The notes: generated by a model from the letters alone, not told the origin. A DNA stretch of 64,000 nt from Streptomyces sp. NBC_00178 (GCF_036206005.1 NZ_CP108143.1:6477501-6541500); one strand, 5' to 3'; positions 16,597-25,496 are shown, counted from the stretch's first letter. Program-made: numbers and translations.

Positions 16597-17829
16597 ATGA
16601 CGCAGGACGCAGCATCCCCGAAGGTGACGGCCGCACCGTCCTACCCGATGGAGCGCGTCTCCCCGATCGATCCGCCGCCACCGCTCGCCCTGCTGAGGTC
16701 CGGTCCGGCCGCCAGCCGCATCACGATGTGGGACGGAAGCCAGGTGTGGCTGGTCACGGCGCACCCCCACGTCCGCGCGGTGCTCGCCGACCGCAGGTTC
16801 ACCGCGGTGACCAGCGCGCCCGGCTTCCCGATGATGACGACCACGTCCGTCCTCGTCCGGGACAAGCCCCACACCGCCTCCTTCATCCGCATGGACGACC
16901 CCGACCACTCACGTCTGCGGTCCATGCTCACCCGCGAGTTCCTGCACGGCAGGGCGGAGGCGATGCGGCCCGTCCTGCGGGAGCACCTGGACGGGATGCT
17001 CGGCGCCCTGGTCGAGGGCGAACGCCCGGTCGACCTCGTGCGCGGGCTGACCATCCCCGTCCCCTCCCGGGTGATCGCCCTGCTCTTCGGGGTCTCCGAC
17101 GAGCAGCGCGAACTGATCGAGAACCGCGCCGGCATCCTCATCGACCGCGGCTACCGGCCCGAGCAGGTCGCCGCCGCGCGCGACGAACTGGACGGCCTGC
17201 TGCGCGAGGTGGTCGAGGAGCGCATGCGGACCCCCGAGCCCGGCGACGACCTGCTCAGCCGGCTCGTCGTCGACCAGGTCCGCAAGGGCACGCTGACCGT
17301 CGAGGAGATGGTCCCGATGTGCCGGCTGCTGCTGGTGGCGGGCCACGGCACGACGACCAGTCAGGCCAGCCTCAGCCTGCTGAGCCTGGTCACCGACCAG
17401 GGCCTGGCCGACGCCCTCGCCAAGGACCCGGAACTCCTGCCGAAGGCCGTCGAGGAACTGCTGCGCTACCACTCCATCGTGCAGAACGGGCTCGCCCGCG
17501 CCGCGCTGGAGGACGTGGAACTCGGCGACGTGACGATCCGGGCCGGCGAGGGCGTGGTCGTGTCGCTCTCGGCCGGAAACCGCGACGAGTCGGTCTTCCC
17601 CGACCCCGACGCCCTGGACCCCGGCCGGGACGCCCGCCGCCACCTGGCCTTCGGCCACGGTATCCACCAGTGCCTCGGCCAGTGGCTGGCCAAGGTCGAA
17701 CTGGAGGAGATGCTCGCCGGTGTACTGCGCTGGATGCCCGGCGCCCGGCTGGCCGTGCCCTTCGGCGAACTGGACTTCCGGCACGAGGTGTCCAGCTACG
17801 GACTCGCCGCACTGCCGGTGACCTGGTGA
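16597..17829 (+). CDS. cyp: Cytochrome P450 of the clavulanate cluster (CYP105M-like)
   Basis: 410-aa class I bacterial P450. The oxygen-activating I-helix motif AGHGTT is at 248-253, the K-helix ExxR in VEELLRYHS, and the heme-binding loop FGHGIHQCLG at 352-361 with Cys359 as axial ligand. It corresponds to the P450 encoded next to fd in S. clavuligerus. It is thought to take part in the oxidative conversion of N-glycylclavaminic acid toward clavaldehyde, but its reaction is unproven. The ATG at 16597 is preferred because AGGTGGG lies 4-11 bases upstream; a GTG nine bases earlier is also in frame. Its stop overlaps the fd start (GTGA), so redox partner production is coupled. Confidence 0.94.
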   Translation: MTQDAASPKVTAAPSYPMERVSPIDPPPPLALLRSGPAASRITMWDGSQVWLVTAHPHVRAVLADRRFTAVTSAPGFPMMTTTSVLVRDKPHTASFIRMDDPDHSRLRSMLTREFLHGRAEAMRPVLREHLDGMLGALVEGERPVDLVRGLTIPVPSRVIALLFGVSDEQRELIENRAGILIDRGYRPEQVAAARDELDGLLREVVEERMRTPEPGDDLLSRLVVDQVRKGTLTVEEMVPMCRLLLVAGHGTTTSQASLSLLSLVTDQGLADALAKDPELLPKAVEELLRYHSIVQNGLARAALEDVELGDVTIRAGEGVVVSLSAGNRDESVFPDPDALDPGRDARRHLAFGHGIHQCLGQWLAKVELEEMLAGVLRWMPGARLAVPFGELDFRHEVSSYGLAALPVTW

Positions 17830-18038
17830 GCGCCGGCCGGCTGACCGTGGCCGTGGACACGGACGCCTGCTGCGCGATGGGCCGGTGCGCGGCGACCGAA
17901 CCGCGGGTCTTCGACCAGGACCCGGACACCGGCACGGTGATCCTGCTCATGGCCGAACCACCGCCCGAACTGCACGAGACGGTCCGGCTGTGCGCCGAGC
18001 TCTGCCCCTGCACGGCCATCACTGTCACCGAGGACTGA
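17826..18038 (+). CDS. fd: 3Fe-4S ferredoxin, P450 partner
   Basis: 70-aa ferredoxin of the Streptomyces P450-associated type. Cysteines follow the pattern CCAMGRC near residue 15-21 and CAELCPC near 55-61; the non-cysteine at the second position of the first motif (Ala17) is typical of a [3Fe-4S] cluster. It should pass electrons from a ferredoxin reductase to the adjacent Cyp. The GTG start overlaps the last codons of cyp by 4 nt. orf12 starts 32 bp downstream in the same direction, so cyp-fd-orf12-orf13 probably form one transcript. Confidence 0.93.
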   Translation: MSAGRLTVAVDTDACCAMGRCAATEPRVFDQDPDTGTVILLMAEPPPELHETVRLCAELCPCTAITVTED

Positions 18039-18070
18039 CACCACCGGTCGGCAACGGCCGTCGAGGAGCG

Positions 18071-19378
18071 ATGATGATCGATCAGCCCGGTTCCGACGCC
18101 TCCGTCCGCCCGGACGCGCAGGCCGCGCTCGACGGGGACACCACCCCGCTCGGGCGCCGCACCCACTGGGCGGTGGAACTGCTCACCGCCCCCGCGGCGC
18201 CCCGGGACGAGGACCTGTCCGGAGCCTTCGTGCCCGTCTTCCTCGCCCGGCACCCGCAGGGCTTCGCCGCGACGGTCGGACAGTGGCGGGGCCTCGGCCC
18301 GTTCACCGTCACCGACTACCAGCCGGTGGCGCACAAGTCGTGGGTCACCCTGGAGGGACCGGGGGGAGTCCGCTCGACCCTGTCGCTGACCCTCGACTCC
18401 ACCGGGCTGATACGCGTTCTGCACCTCGGGCCCGAGGTCGTCACACCCGAGGTCCGCGCCTGGGAGGACCTGGAGCGGGCGCTGGAGCAGCCCGGAGTGA
18501 CCTGGTCGGCCCTGGTGACCCGCGAGGAGGACGGCGTCACCAGGACGCTCTACGCCAAGGACGCAGACCGGCCGATGCCCAACGGCTCGTCGTACAAGCT
18601 CTACCTCATGCGCGCGCTGGCACAGGCGGTCGCCGCGGGCTCCGTGCGGTGGGACGACCGGGTGACGGTCACCCCGGCCCTGCGGAGCCTGCCCACCGGG
18701 GACATGCAGGAGCTCCCGGACGGCACCCGGGTCGGGGTCCGCGAGACCGCCTACAAGATGATCGCGATGAGCGACAACACGGCCGCCGACCTCATCCAGG
18801 ACCTGCTGGGCCGGGACGCGGTGGAGCGTGCCGTGGTGGAGGGCGGGCACGCCGATCCGTCGCTGCTGCGGCCGTTCCTGACGAGCCATGAGGTCTTCGA
18901 GATCGGCTGGGGCGACCCGGAGCTGCGGGCCGGGTGGGCCGCCGCGGACGAGGAGGGCCGCCGCCGGCTCCTCGAGCGGATCGCCGGCCCGATGACCGTG
19001 CGCGGGTCGGACCTCGGACCCACCGTGCACCAGCAGGGCCTGGACTGGCACATGAGCGCCTGGGACGTGTCACGGGTGCTCGGCGCCCTGACCGACGACG
19101 CGGCACGGGACACGAGCGGCGTCGTCGACGACATCCTGACGGCGTATCCCGGGGTTCCCGTCGACTCCGCCCGCTGGCCGCGCGTGGTGTTCAAGGGCGG
19201 GTCGTGCCCCGGCGTCATGATGTTCTGCTGGCTGCTGGAGGACCCCGACGGCGTACGCCGCACGCTGGTGCTCCAGCAGTGCGCCGACGACCAGAAGCTC
19301 ATCGGCGACGGACAGTTCCTGAGGGGCATGGGCGCCCGCGTCATCGAATCCGGCCTGCTCGGCGGTACCTCCCGGTGA
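18071..19378 (+). CDS. ORF12-type serine beta-lactamase-fold esterase of the clavulanate cluster
   Basis: 435-aa homologue of S. clavuligerus ORF12, which is essential for clavulanate formation. The N-terminal 130 residues match a steroid-isomerase-like cone fold, and the rest a class A beta-lactamase fold. Active-site motifs are conserved at the same numbering I recall: Ser173-xx-Lys176 (SSYK), SDN at 234-236 and Lys375 in KGGSCPG, where class A enzymes have KTG. ORF12 shows weak esterase and cephalosporin hydrolase activity and binds clavulanate. A role in the stereochemical inversion steps has been proposed. Start MMIDQ at 18071 follows GAGGAGCG. The stop overlaps the orf13 GTG. Confidence 0.92.
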   Translation: MMIDQPGSDASVRPDAQAALDGDTTPLGRRTHWAVELLTAPAAPRDEDLSGAFVPVFLARHPQGFAATVGQWRGLGPFTVTDYQPVAHKSWVTLEGPGGVRSTLSLTLDSTGLIRVLHLGPEVVTPEVRAWEDLERALEQPGVTWSALVTREEDGVTRTLYAKDADRPMPNGSSYKLYLMRALAQAVAAGSVRWDDRVTVTPALRSLPTGDMQELPDGTRVGVRETAYKMIAMSDNTAADLIQDLLGRDAVERAVVEGGHADPSLLRPFLTSHEVFEIGWGDPELRAGWAAADEEGRRRLLERIAGPMTVRGSDLGPTVHQQGLDWHMSAWDVSRVLGALTDDAARDTSGVVDDILTAYPGVPVDSARWPRVVFKGGSCPGVMMFCWLLEDPDGVRRTLVLQQCADDQKLIGDGQFLRGMGARVIESGLLGGTSR

Positions 19379-20364
19379 CCGCCCGGGACCGTTCGCTGGC
19401 CGTCCTGGTGGCCGTGCTCTGGGGGCTGAACTTCCTCGCGGTGCGGGTCGGCCTCGACCACTTCCCGCCGTTCTTCCTGGCGGCGCTGCGCTACCTGGTG
19501 CTCGCGGTCCCGGTGGTCCTCTTCGTACCCCGCCCCGGGGTACGGCTGCGCTGGCTCCTCGGATACGGACTCGGCTTCGGCGTGGCCCAGTTCGGGCTGC
19601 TCTTCCTCGCCATCGAGCAGGGCATGCCCTCGGGGCTTGCGTCCGTCGTGGTGCAGGCCTCGGCACCGTTCACCGTGCTGCTCGGGGCCCTGCTGCTGCG
19701 CGAGCGCGTCTCCGGGCGGCAGCTGGCCGGCATCGGACTGGCGGTGCTGGGCATGGCCGTGATCGCGGTGGACCGGGCGCGCACGGCGCCGCTGCTTCCC
19801 CTGGTGCTGACCGTGCTCGCCGCGCTCGGCTGGGCCGTCGGCAACCTGGCCAGCCGGCAGGCGAGGCCGGAGTACCCGCTGCGCTTCGCCCTGTGGATGG
19901 CGGTGGTCCCGCCCCTTCCGCTGCTCGCGCTGTCCGCGGTGATGGAGGGCCCCGCCACCGGGTGGCGCGCCCTGGGGTCGTCCTTCGGCCCCGAGGGCTG
20001 GCCGGGCCTGGTCGCACTCGTCTACATCGCGGTGCTCGGCAGCGTCGTGGGCTCCGGGATCTGGACGGCGCTGCTCAAGCGCTATCCGGCGGGTGTGGTC
20101 GCGCCGTTCTCGATGCTCGTGCCGGTGGTCGGCATGGCCGGCGCCTGGCTGGCGCTGCACGAGCGGCCCACCGGATGGGCCGTCGCCGGCGGGGTGGCCG
20201 TGGTCGCCGGGGTGCTGCTCGGCACGGGCTGGCTGCCCCGCTTCCTGCGGGACCGCGACGGCACGGCGGCCGCCCCACGCCTCCCCGGAGGGGGCGGGGG
20301 ACGGCCGCCGGGCGGTCAGCCGGCCGGAACGACCGGCGCCTCCCAGGAGACCAGGCGCTCCTGA
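19375..20364 (+). CDS. EamA/DMT-family efflux transporter (ORF13)
   Basis: 329-aa membrane protein with about ten hydrophobic helices arranged as two EamA repeats (first ending near residue 130, second starting near 145). Characteristic segments are LVAVLWGLNFLAVRVGLD in helix 1 and ASVVVQASAPFTVLLGALLLRE at the end of repeat one. It matches orf13 of the S. clavuligerus cluster, annotated as an exporter and plausibly moving clavulanate or an intermediate across the membrane. The GTG start overlaps the orf12 stop by 4 nt (GTGA). The 3' end overlaps the convergent orf14 by 49 bp, which is unusual. The last 40 residues are Gly/Pro/Arg-rich and cytoplasmic. Confidence 0.9.
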   Translation: MTARDRSLAVLVAVLWGLNFLAVRVGLDHFPPFFLAALRYLVLAVPVVLFVPRPGVRLRWLLGYGLGFGVAQFGLLFLAIEQGMPSGLASVVVQASAPFTVLLGALLLRERVSGRQLAGIGLAVLGMAVIAVDRARTAPLLPLVLTVLAALGWAVGNLASRQARPEYPLRFALWMAVVPPLPLLALSAVMEGPATGWRALGSSFGPEGWPGLVALVYIAVLGSVVGSGIWTALLKRYPAGVVAPFSMLVPVVGMAGAWLALHERPTGWAVAGGVAVVAGVLLGTGWLPRFLRDRDGTAAAPRLPGGGGGRPPGGQPAGTTGASQETRRS

Positions 20365-21347
20365 GGGACGAAGCCCATCGCCCGGTTGAGGGCGATCATC
20401 GGGTGGTTGTCGTCGGCGTTGGCCGTCTCGATCAGCCGCACCCTGGGCTCGTACTCGCGGACGTGGGCGAGGTTCGCGAGTTTGAGCAGCAGCCCCAGGC
20501 CGTGACCGCGGTGCCCCCTGGCCACCACGGTCATGCCCTGAAGCAGGTGCCGCGGGTTCCCGGTCGTCTTGGACGCGCTGGTGAAACCCGCGAGTTCACC
20601 GGACTCCTCGTGGACGGCGCCCACGTGGTACGCGCGCCTCCCACGGCCCACCCGCATCCGCTCGTAGCGGCGCACATGGCTCGTGCGGACAGCCTCGGGA
20701 CCCTCGCCCCAGGTCTCCGGCAGGCTCTCGCCCAGTGACTGGCCGAGCTCGGACACGGCGATCGCGAACCCGTCGGGCGTGACGGTTCCCCACCGCTGGA
20801 GCCGGTAGCCGGCCGGGACTTCGGGGATGCCGCCGGACGACGGGTCGTGCCGGTCCAGGTCGAGCCACTGGTGGACGCCCTCGGGGCCCTCGGACCGGGT
20901 GGCGCCCAGCGAGGCCGCGAACGCGGCGGGCCCCTCGTGGCGTACGGGCCCTCCCGGCAGCGCCTCGACCACATCGCCGACGAGCAGGGTGCGGCCGTGC
21001 TGCCCGGCAAGCGCGCCGGCCCGCCGGAAGAGGGCCGTCCCGATTCCCTGGCGGCGCTCCTTCGGCGCGGTCAGCAACTGGTCGACGACGGCGACGGGCG
21101 CCCCGTCGGGAAGCACGAGCCGGAGCGCGCCGACCGCCTGCCCGTCCAGGAAGGCGACCTCGCCTGCCAGCACGGTGTCCGGCGGTGCGAAGCGCACCGA
21201 TCCGGTCAGGTCCGCCGCACAGGGCGGGGCGGCGGACAGCGGGACGTCCTCGGCGCTGTCCGTGGTGAGCCGGAGCCAGGCGTCCGACGTGGCCGGGTCT
21301 CCGGCGTCCAGCGGGACGAAGCGGAGGTCCGCTGCTGCGTAGTTCAT
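20316..21347 (-). CDS. Tandem GNAT acetyltransferase (ORF14)
   Basis: 343-aa protein with two GNAT folds. The C-terminal one has the acetyl-CoA pyrophosphate loop in VVARGHRGHGLGLLLK near residue 280, and the N-terminal one a degenerate KERRQGIGTALFRR near residue 95-108. It matches ORF14 of S. clavuligerus, whose crystal structure shows acetyl-CoA bound to the N-terminal domain. N-acylation of clavaminic acid derivatives is the suspected role but is unproven. Its ATG overlaps the oppA2 stop (ATGA), so it is the last gene of the leftward gcaS-orf16-oppA2-orf14 operon. Confidence 0.92.
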   Translation of the reverse strand: MNYAAADLRFVPLDAGDPATSDAWLRLTTDSAEDVPLSAAPPCAADLTGSVRFAPPDTVLAGEVAFLDGQAVGALRLVLPDGAPVAVVDQLLTAPKERRQGIGTALFRRAGALAGQHGRTLLVGDVVEALPGGPVRHEGPAAFAASLGATRSEGPEGVHQWLDLDRHDPSSGGIPEVPAGYRLQRWGTVTPDGFAIAVSELGQSLGESLPETWGEGPEAVRTSHVRRYERMRVGRGRRAYHVGAVHEESGELAGFTSASKTTGNPRHLLQGMTVVARGHRGHGLGLLLKLANLAHVREYEPRVRLIETANADDNHPMIALNRAMGFVPQERLVSWEAPVVPAG

Positions 21348-23050
21348 ACGGTGTCGTTCTCCCGGTCGGTGCGGGTATCGGTCACGCCCATGGCCTGGAT
21401 GTCGTACAGGCCGAAGGCGGGGTGGACGTACACATTCGTGGTGCGGGGGCCCCGGTAGTGCAGGGTCTTGTCGTGCACCAGCGGCAGGATGACCGCGTGG
21501 TCCATGACCCGGCGCTCCACCTCACGCCACAGTTCGGCACGGGCAGCCGGGTCGGCGGTGTGCAGCCCCGTGTCGATCAGCTCGTTGACCTTCGGGTCGT
21601 CGAGCTCGGCGATGTTCCAGTTGCCGCCGCCGGGGCGGATCAGCCGGCCGTCCACCAGCGGGGCCAGGAAACCGTACTCGGTGGGGAAGTCGGCGCCCCA
21701 GTCGGTGACGATGAGACCGAGCCCGTGCTCGCGGATCGTCTCCGGCGAGCCCGCGCCCTGGCTGAAGTAGGTCGCGACGTCAAGTTCCTTGACGGTCAGC
21801 CGGATGCCGACCCGGGCGAGGGACTCGACGACCGCGTCGGCGACCAGCCGGAACTTGCCGCGCTGGGTGCCGATGACGGCGTCGAAACCGTCGGGGAGCC
21901 CGGCGGCGGCCAGCTCCGCGCGGGCCGCGTCGAGGTCGCCGCGCAGACCGGGACCGGTCGGGTACCGGTCGAGCGGCTGGTGGGCGGGCAGCTTCGGGGG
22001 GAACAGCGCGGTGGTCAGGTCGCCTCCGGTGACCGGTCCGCCGCGGGCCTCCTGGAGCAGGATCTTGTCGGCCGCGTAGTGCACGGCCCGCCGCACGTGC
22101 ACGTTGTCGAACGGTGGGATGTGCGGCTGGAGCGAGACGAAGTGCAGGAAGCTCGTCTTCGGGTTGTCCGTGCGCGAGCGCAGCACCGGATCGTCCGCCA
22201 GGCGTGCCTGGGCGGCGTGCTGGAGGCCGCGCCCCTCCAGGTTGATGTCGAACTCCCCGGCCGTCAGGCGCTCGTCCATGTCGTCGAGGCCGAGCCCGAT
22301 GGTGACGTCCACCAGGTCCGGGAGCGCCGGCCGCACCGGGTCGGTCGCCCGGTCCCAGTAAGGGTTGCGTTCCAGCAGGAGCCTGCTGCCCGGGGCGTGC
22401 TCGGCGACCCGGTACGGGCCGGTGCAGCGCGGGTCGTCGCCGTAGCGCGCACCCGTGTCCGCCTTCCGGGGCACGGGGGAGACGCACGGCTGCGCCATCA
22501 GGTGGTCGAAGTCGGAGAACGGGGTGCGCAGCCGGAACACGATCGTGCGTGCGTCGGGGGTGAGCACGGCGGGCAGGCCGTCCTCACCGCCGTCCCGGTA
22601 GGGCCCGGCGTACGGGCGGTCCGGGTCGTCCAGCAGCGGAACCAGGTAGGTGGGGCCGCCGGGCAGCACGTCCTGCGCGAAGATGCGCTGCACGGCGTAC
22701 CGTACGTCCGCCGACGTCACCGGGGTGCCGTCGTCGAAGCGGATGCCCTCACGGAGCCGGTAGGTCCAGGTCCGGTTGCCGTCGCTCGCCACGCCCGGTG
22801 CCTCGGCGAGGTCGGGTACGGGCACCAGTCCGGCCGGCCCCGGATCGGTGGGATAGGCCATCAGGGTCCGGTTCAGCAGCCGTTGCAGCAGCCACACCCA
22901 GACGTAGTAGGTCCGCGCGGGGTCGAGGGAGTCGACGTCGGCGGAGGAGACCAGCCGCAGGGTGCCCCCGCGCCGGTCCGACGGGTTGACACACGCTCCG
23001 ACGGCGGCGTTCCAGCCGCCGCCCTCCTGGGAGCCGGTGGCGGAACTCAT
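21344..23050 (-). CDS. oppA2: Oligopeptide-binding-like protein OppA2 of the clavulanate cluster
   Basis: 568-aa family 5 solute-binding protein, paralogous to OppA1 in this cluster (shared GGTLRLV, DLAEA...WTYRLREG, DVRYAVQR and PPFDNVHVRRAVHYAADK). Deletion in S. clavuligerus abolishes clavulanate and leads to N-acylated clavaminic acids, which places it near the inversion step. As with OppA1, the N-terminus (MSSATGSQEGGGWN) lacks a signal peptide or lipobox. The ATG overlaps the orf16 stop (ATGA) and its stop overlaps the orf14 start, so all four genes of the operon are coupled. Confidence 0.93.
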   Translation of the reverse strand: MSSATGSQEGGGWNAAVGACVNPSDRRGGTLRLVSSADVDSLDPARTYYVWVWLLQRLLNRTLMAYPTDPGPAGLVPVPDLAEAPGVASDGNRTWTYRLREGIRFDDGTPVTSADVRYAVQRIFAQDVLPGGPTYLVPLLDDPDRPYAGPYRDGGEDGLPAVLTPDARTIVFRLRTPFSDFDHLMAQPCVSPVPRKADTGARYGDDPRCTGPYRVAEHAPGSRLLLERNPYWDRATDPVRPALPDLVDVTIGLGLDDMDERLTAGEFDINLEGRGLQHAAQARLADDPVLRSRTDNPKTSFLHFVSLQPHIPPFDNVHVRRAVHYAADKILLQEARGGPVTGGDLTTALFPPKLPAHQPLDRYPTGPGLRGDLDAARAELAAAGLPDGFDAVIGTQRGKFRLVADAVVESLARVGIRLTVKELDVATYFSQGAGSPETIREHGLGLIVTDWGADFPTEYGFLAPLVDGRLIRPGGGNWNIAELDDPKVNELIDTGLHTADPAARAELWREVERRVMDHAVILPLVHDKTLHYRGPRTTNVYVHPAFGLYDIQAMGVTDTRTDRENDTV

Positions 23051-24210
23051 CGTGGCGTCCTCTCCCGGTCCTCGGCGTGCGTGCCCGCGGTGTCCTCCGT
23101 ACGGCGCAGCGGCAGCAGGTACGAACGCTGCTCGCTGACCCGGCAGCCCCGGGCCAGCTTGGCCTTGACGCTGCCGATCCCGGCGTGCAGGACGGTGGCG
23201 CCTTCCTTGGCGGCGGCGTCCAGCACCTCGTAGTACAGGACGTCGTAGTAGAGGGGCAGCTTGCCCTGGGCCTCGTAGTCGAAGCCGGCGCGGTGGCCGT
23301 ACCACTGCTCCTCGCCACGGGCCCGCGACCGAAGCACCATGCCGAAACCGATGACGGCGCCCCGCTGCCGGGCCACCGAGACCAGGACGTCGTCGCCCAT
23401 GATCTCGGCGATCCGGCCGATCATCCGCGCCGAGCCCTCGTCGCTCGCCGGATTCCCGTACTTGCGCAGGAGGTTGGCGTCGAGCTGCCCGAGGCGCGGG
23501 CAGAGCTCCTGGGTCAGCGGTTCGACGTTCACCTCGACGCCCGCCTCGGCCAGCGCCCGGCGTTCCAGACGCACCCGGCGGCGCCGGTGGGCGCTCATCT
23601 CCTCGACGAACTGCTCGAAGCCGCCCGGAGGGATGTCCAGCCAGGCGTAGTGGTCCGAGGGATGGTGGTGGTAGCCGCGGCTCTCCAACAGCGCGACGAG
23701 CGACGTGTCGCGCACGTCCACGTGCGGGAAGCAGACCGTGACCGCTCCGCGGTCGGCCGCCATCGCCTCGGCCCTGCCCACCAGGGCGGCGAGGTCGTCC
23801 GCGGTGGCGTCGGCGGAGGCGAGGGTACGGGTGCGGCCCAGGTGCCGCCCACCGCAGACCAGGGAGGGCAGCAGGCTGTCCGGATCGCCCCCCGCGACCT
23901 CGCGGAGCACGGCGGCCGCCTCGGGAACGTCCTGCTCCAGGGCGCGCTTCAGCATCGCGTCCGGCCGGGCGAGCAGCCAGGCCACGGAGGTGTCGGCCCA
24001 GGCGGTCACCAGCCCGGCGACCGGGACGCCGCCCCGCTCGCGCACCAGGAAGTCCATCGCCGTACCGGAGTTGTGCTCCTGCACGGTGAGCCACCGGGGG
24101 GTCTGGAAGAAGTCCTCCGCCCCCAGCAGCGAGTCCCAGCCCGCCGCTTCCAGCCCGGCTGCGCCCTCGACCGCCCGCACACCGTCCGGGCCTTCGGTAT
24201 ACGGGCTCAC
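23047..24210 (-). CDS. GNAT/FemAB-like protein of the clavulanate cluster (ORF16)
   Basis: 387-aa protein resembling the peptidogalycan/FemAB-like acyltransferase superfamily (COG3146 type). The first half is unremarkable, while the second half has HRRRRVRLERRALAEAG and the acyltransferase-like DVLYYEVLDAAAKEGATVLHAG. It corresponds to orf16 of the S. clavuligerus cluster (about 400 aa), which is needed for full clavulanate production but has no assigned reaction. The start is a GTG at 24210 overlapping the gcaS stop by GTGA; an in-frame extension to 24315 would lie inside gcaS and lacks conservation. Confidence 0.88.
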   Translation of the reverse strand: MSPYTEGPDGVRAVEGAAGLEAAGWDSLLGAEDFFQTPRWLTVQEHNSGTAMDFLVRERGGVPVAGLVTAWADTSVAWLLARPDAMLKRALEQDVPEAAAVLREVAGGDPDSLLPSLVCGGRHLGRTRTLASADATADDLAALVGRAEAMAADRGAVTVCFPHVDVRDTSLVALLESRGYHHHPSDHYAWLDIPPGGFEQFVEEMSAHRRRRVRLERRALAEAGVEVNVEPLTQELCPRLGQLDANLLRKYGNPASDEGSARMIGRIAEIMGDDVLVSVARQRGAVIGFGMVLRSRARGEEQWYGHRAGFDYEAQGKLPLYYDVLYYEVLDAAAKEGATVLHAGIGSVKAKLARGCRVSEQRSYLLPLRRTEDTAGTHAEDRERTPR

Positions 24211-25496
24211 CGGAGGTCTTCCTCGACGACGAAGTCCAGCAGGGCGGCGGCCTTGTCCGCGAGCTCCTGGGCGGCCACCCGGTCCGGCCCGTTGCAGTAC
24301 GTGAAGCCCACGCACGAGGAGTTGTCCATGCGCTGGAGCAGGTGGTCACCCTTCTCGACGTGCAGCAGCACCTGCACGTTCTCCACGGCCTCGGCCGCCT
24401 CCAGCCCGTCGATGCGGGCCAGCGTCCCGCGCCGTGCCGGGTAGATCATGCGCACGGCCGCGCCACCGTTGTGGACGACCGGCTCGATCGGCGGGGTGAC
24501 CCCGATGGTGAGCAGCCAGGCGTCCAGGATCGGGCTGCGGCCGGTGACGTCGGTGACCAGCATCGTCATGCAGCTCGACGGGGTACGGGGGTTGGCCTCG
24601 ATGATCCGCCAGCCCGACTCCGTGCGCCGCACCTCGGTGTGGCAGGGGCCGTGCCGGTACCCGATCATCTCCAGGGTCGTGCGGACCACGTGGTACAGCT
24701 CGTCGCGCTCCTCGTCGGACAGCGGCACCGGGAAGGTGTGCCCGCACTCGATGTAGGCGGGGTCGCCGAAGAGGTCCTTGGACGTCACACCGAAGACATG
24801 GGTGTGCCCGTCCACGGTCATCGTCTCGACGCTGACCTCCACCCCCTCGACGTACTGCTCCAGCAGCACGTCACCGCTGCGCGGCTGGCCGCGCAGGCTG
24901 TGCCGGACGGCGGAGAGCTCCTCCCACGCCTCGACCAGGCCCGTCATGTCGTCGACCCGGCGGACCCCGTAACTGATGGCCTCCGCCGGGGGTTTGGCGA
25001 TCATCGGGAAGCCGAGACGGCGGGCGGCCTCGTCGAGCTGGCTCCGGTGGCCGACCAGTACGTGGGGGATGTTGAAGGGCTGGTCGCCGAGCGCGATCCG
25101 CAGGTGGTCCTTGATGTTCGCCGTGCGCACCGCGGCGGGATCGGGACCGGGCAGCCCGAGACGCCGGGCGGCCAGGGCGGCGAGTTCGGTGTGGTAGTCG
25201 GAGAACGACGTGACGCCGTCCACCAGGGGCGCACCGTCGTCCCCCGTGACGACGGCGAGCACCGCGTCGAGGTCCGTGGTGTCGACGTCGATCACCCGGT
25301 CCACGATGGCCAGCGGGTGGGTGTCCCAGTCGTGCCCGTGGGTGTACCAGGACCGGTCACCCGTCAGCAGCCACACTTCGAGGCCGTGTTCCTGCGCCTG
25401 CTTCAGACCGAGGACGAAGGGGTGGTTCTGCATGTGCTCGACGATCGCGATCCGCTTCCCGGCGAACCTCGCGTAGTCGGCCAGAGGTGTTGTCAT
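24207..25496 (-). CDS. gcaS: N-glycyl-clavaminic acid synthetase (GcaS), ATP-grasp
   Basis: 429-aa ATP-grasp ligase that joins glycine to clavaminic acid using ATP, diverting it from clavams to clavulanic acid. ATP-binding lysines are at 129 (NIKDHLR) and 168 (MIAKPP), the adenine-side acidic residue is in LLEQYVEG (213), and the metal-binding carboxylates are Glu288 (CHTEVR) and Glu300/Asn302 (IIEANPR). The C-terminus holds a Cys/Met-rich stretch typical of the family. It is the first gene of the leftward operon with orf16, oppA2 and orf14. It is slightly shorter than the S. clavuligerus protein (about 453 aa), partly at the N-terminus. No clavulanate gene follows on its upstream side, so this is the right border of the cluster. 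Confidence 0.93.
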   Translation of the reverse strand: MTTPLADYARFAGKRIAIVEHMQNHPFVLGLKQAQEHGLEVWLLTGDRSWYTHGHDWDTHPLAIVDRVIDVDTTDLDAVLAVVTGDDGAPLVDGVTSFSDYHTELAALAARRLGLPGPDPAAVRTANIKDHLRIALGDQPFNIPHVLVGHRSQLDEAARRLGFPMIAKPPAEAISYGVRRVDDMTGLVEAWEELSAVRHSLRGQPRSGDVLLEQYVEGVEVSVETMTVDGHTHVFGVTSKDLFGDPAYIECGHTFPVPLSDEERDELYHVVRTTLEMIGYRHGPCHTEVRRTESGWRIIEANPRTPSSCMTMLVTDVTGRSPILDAWLLTIGVTPPIEPVVHNGGAAVRMIYPARRGTLARIDGLEAAEAVENVQVLLHVEKGDHLLQRMDNSSCVGFTYCNGPDRVAAQELADKAAALLDFVVEEDLR

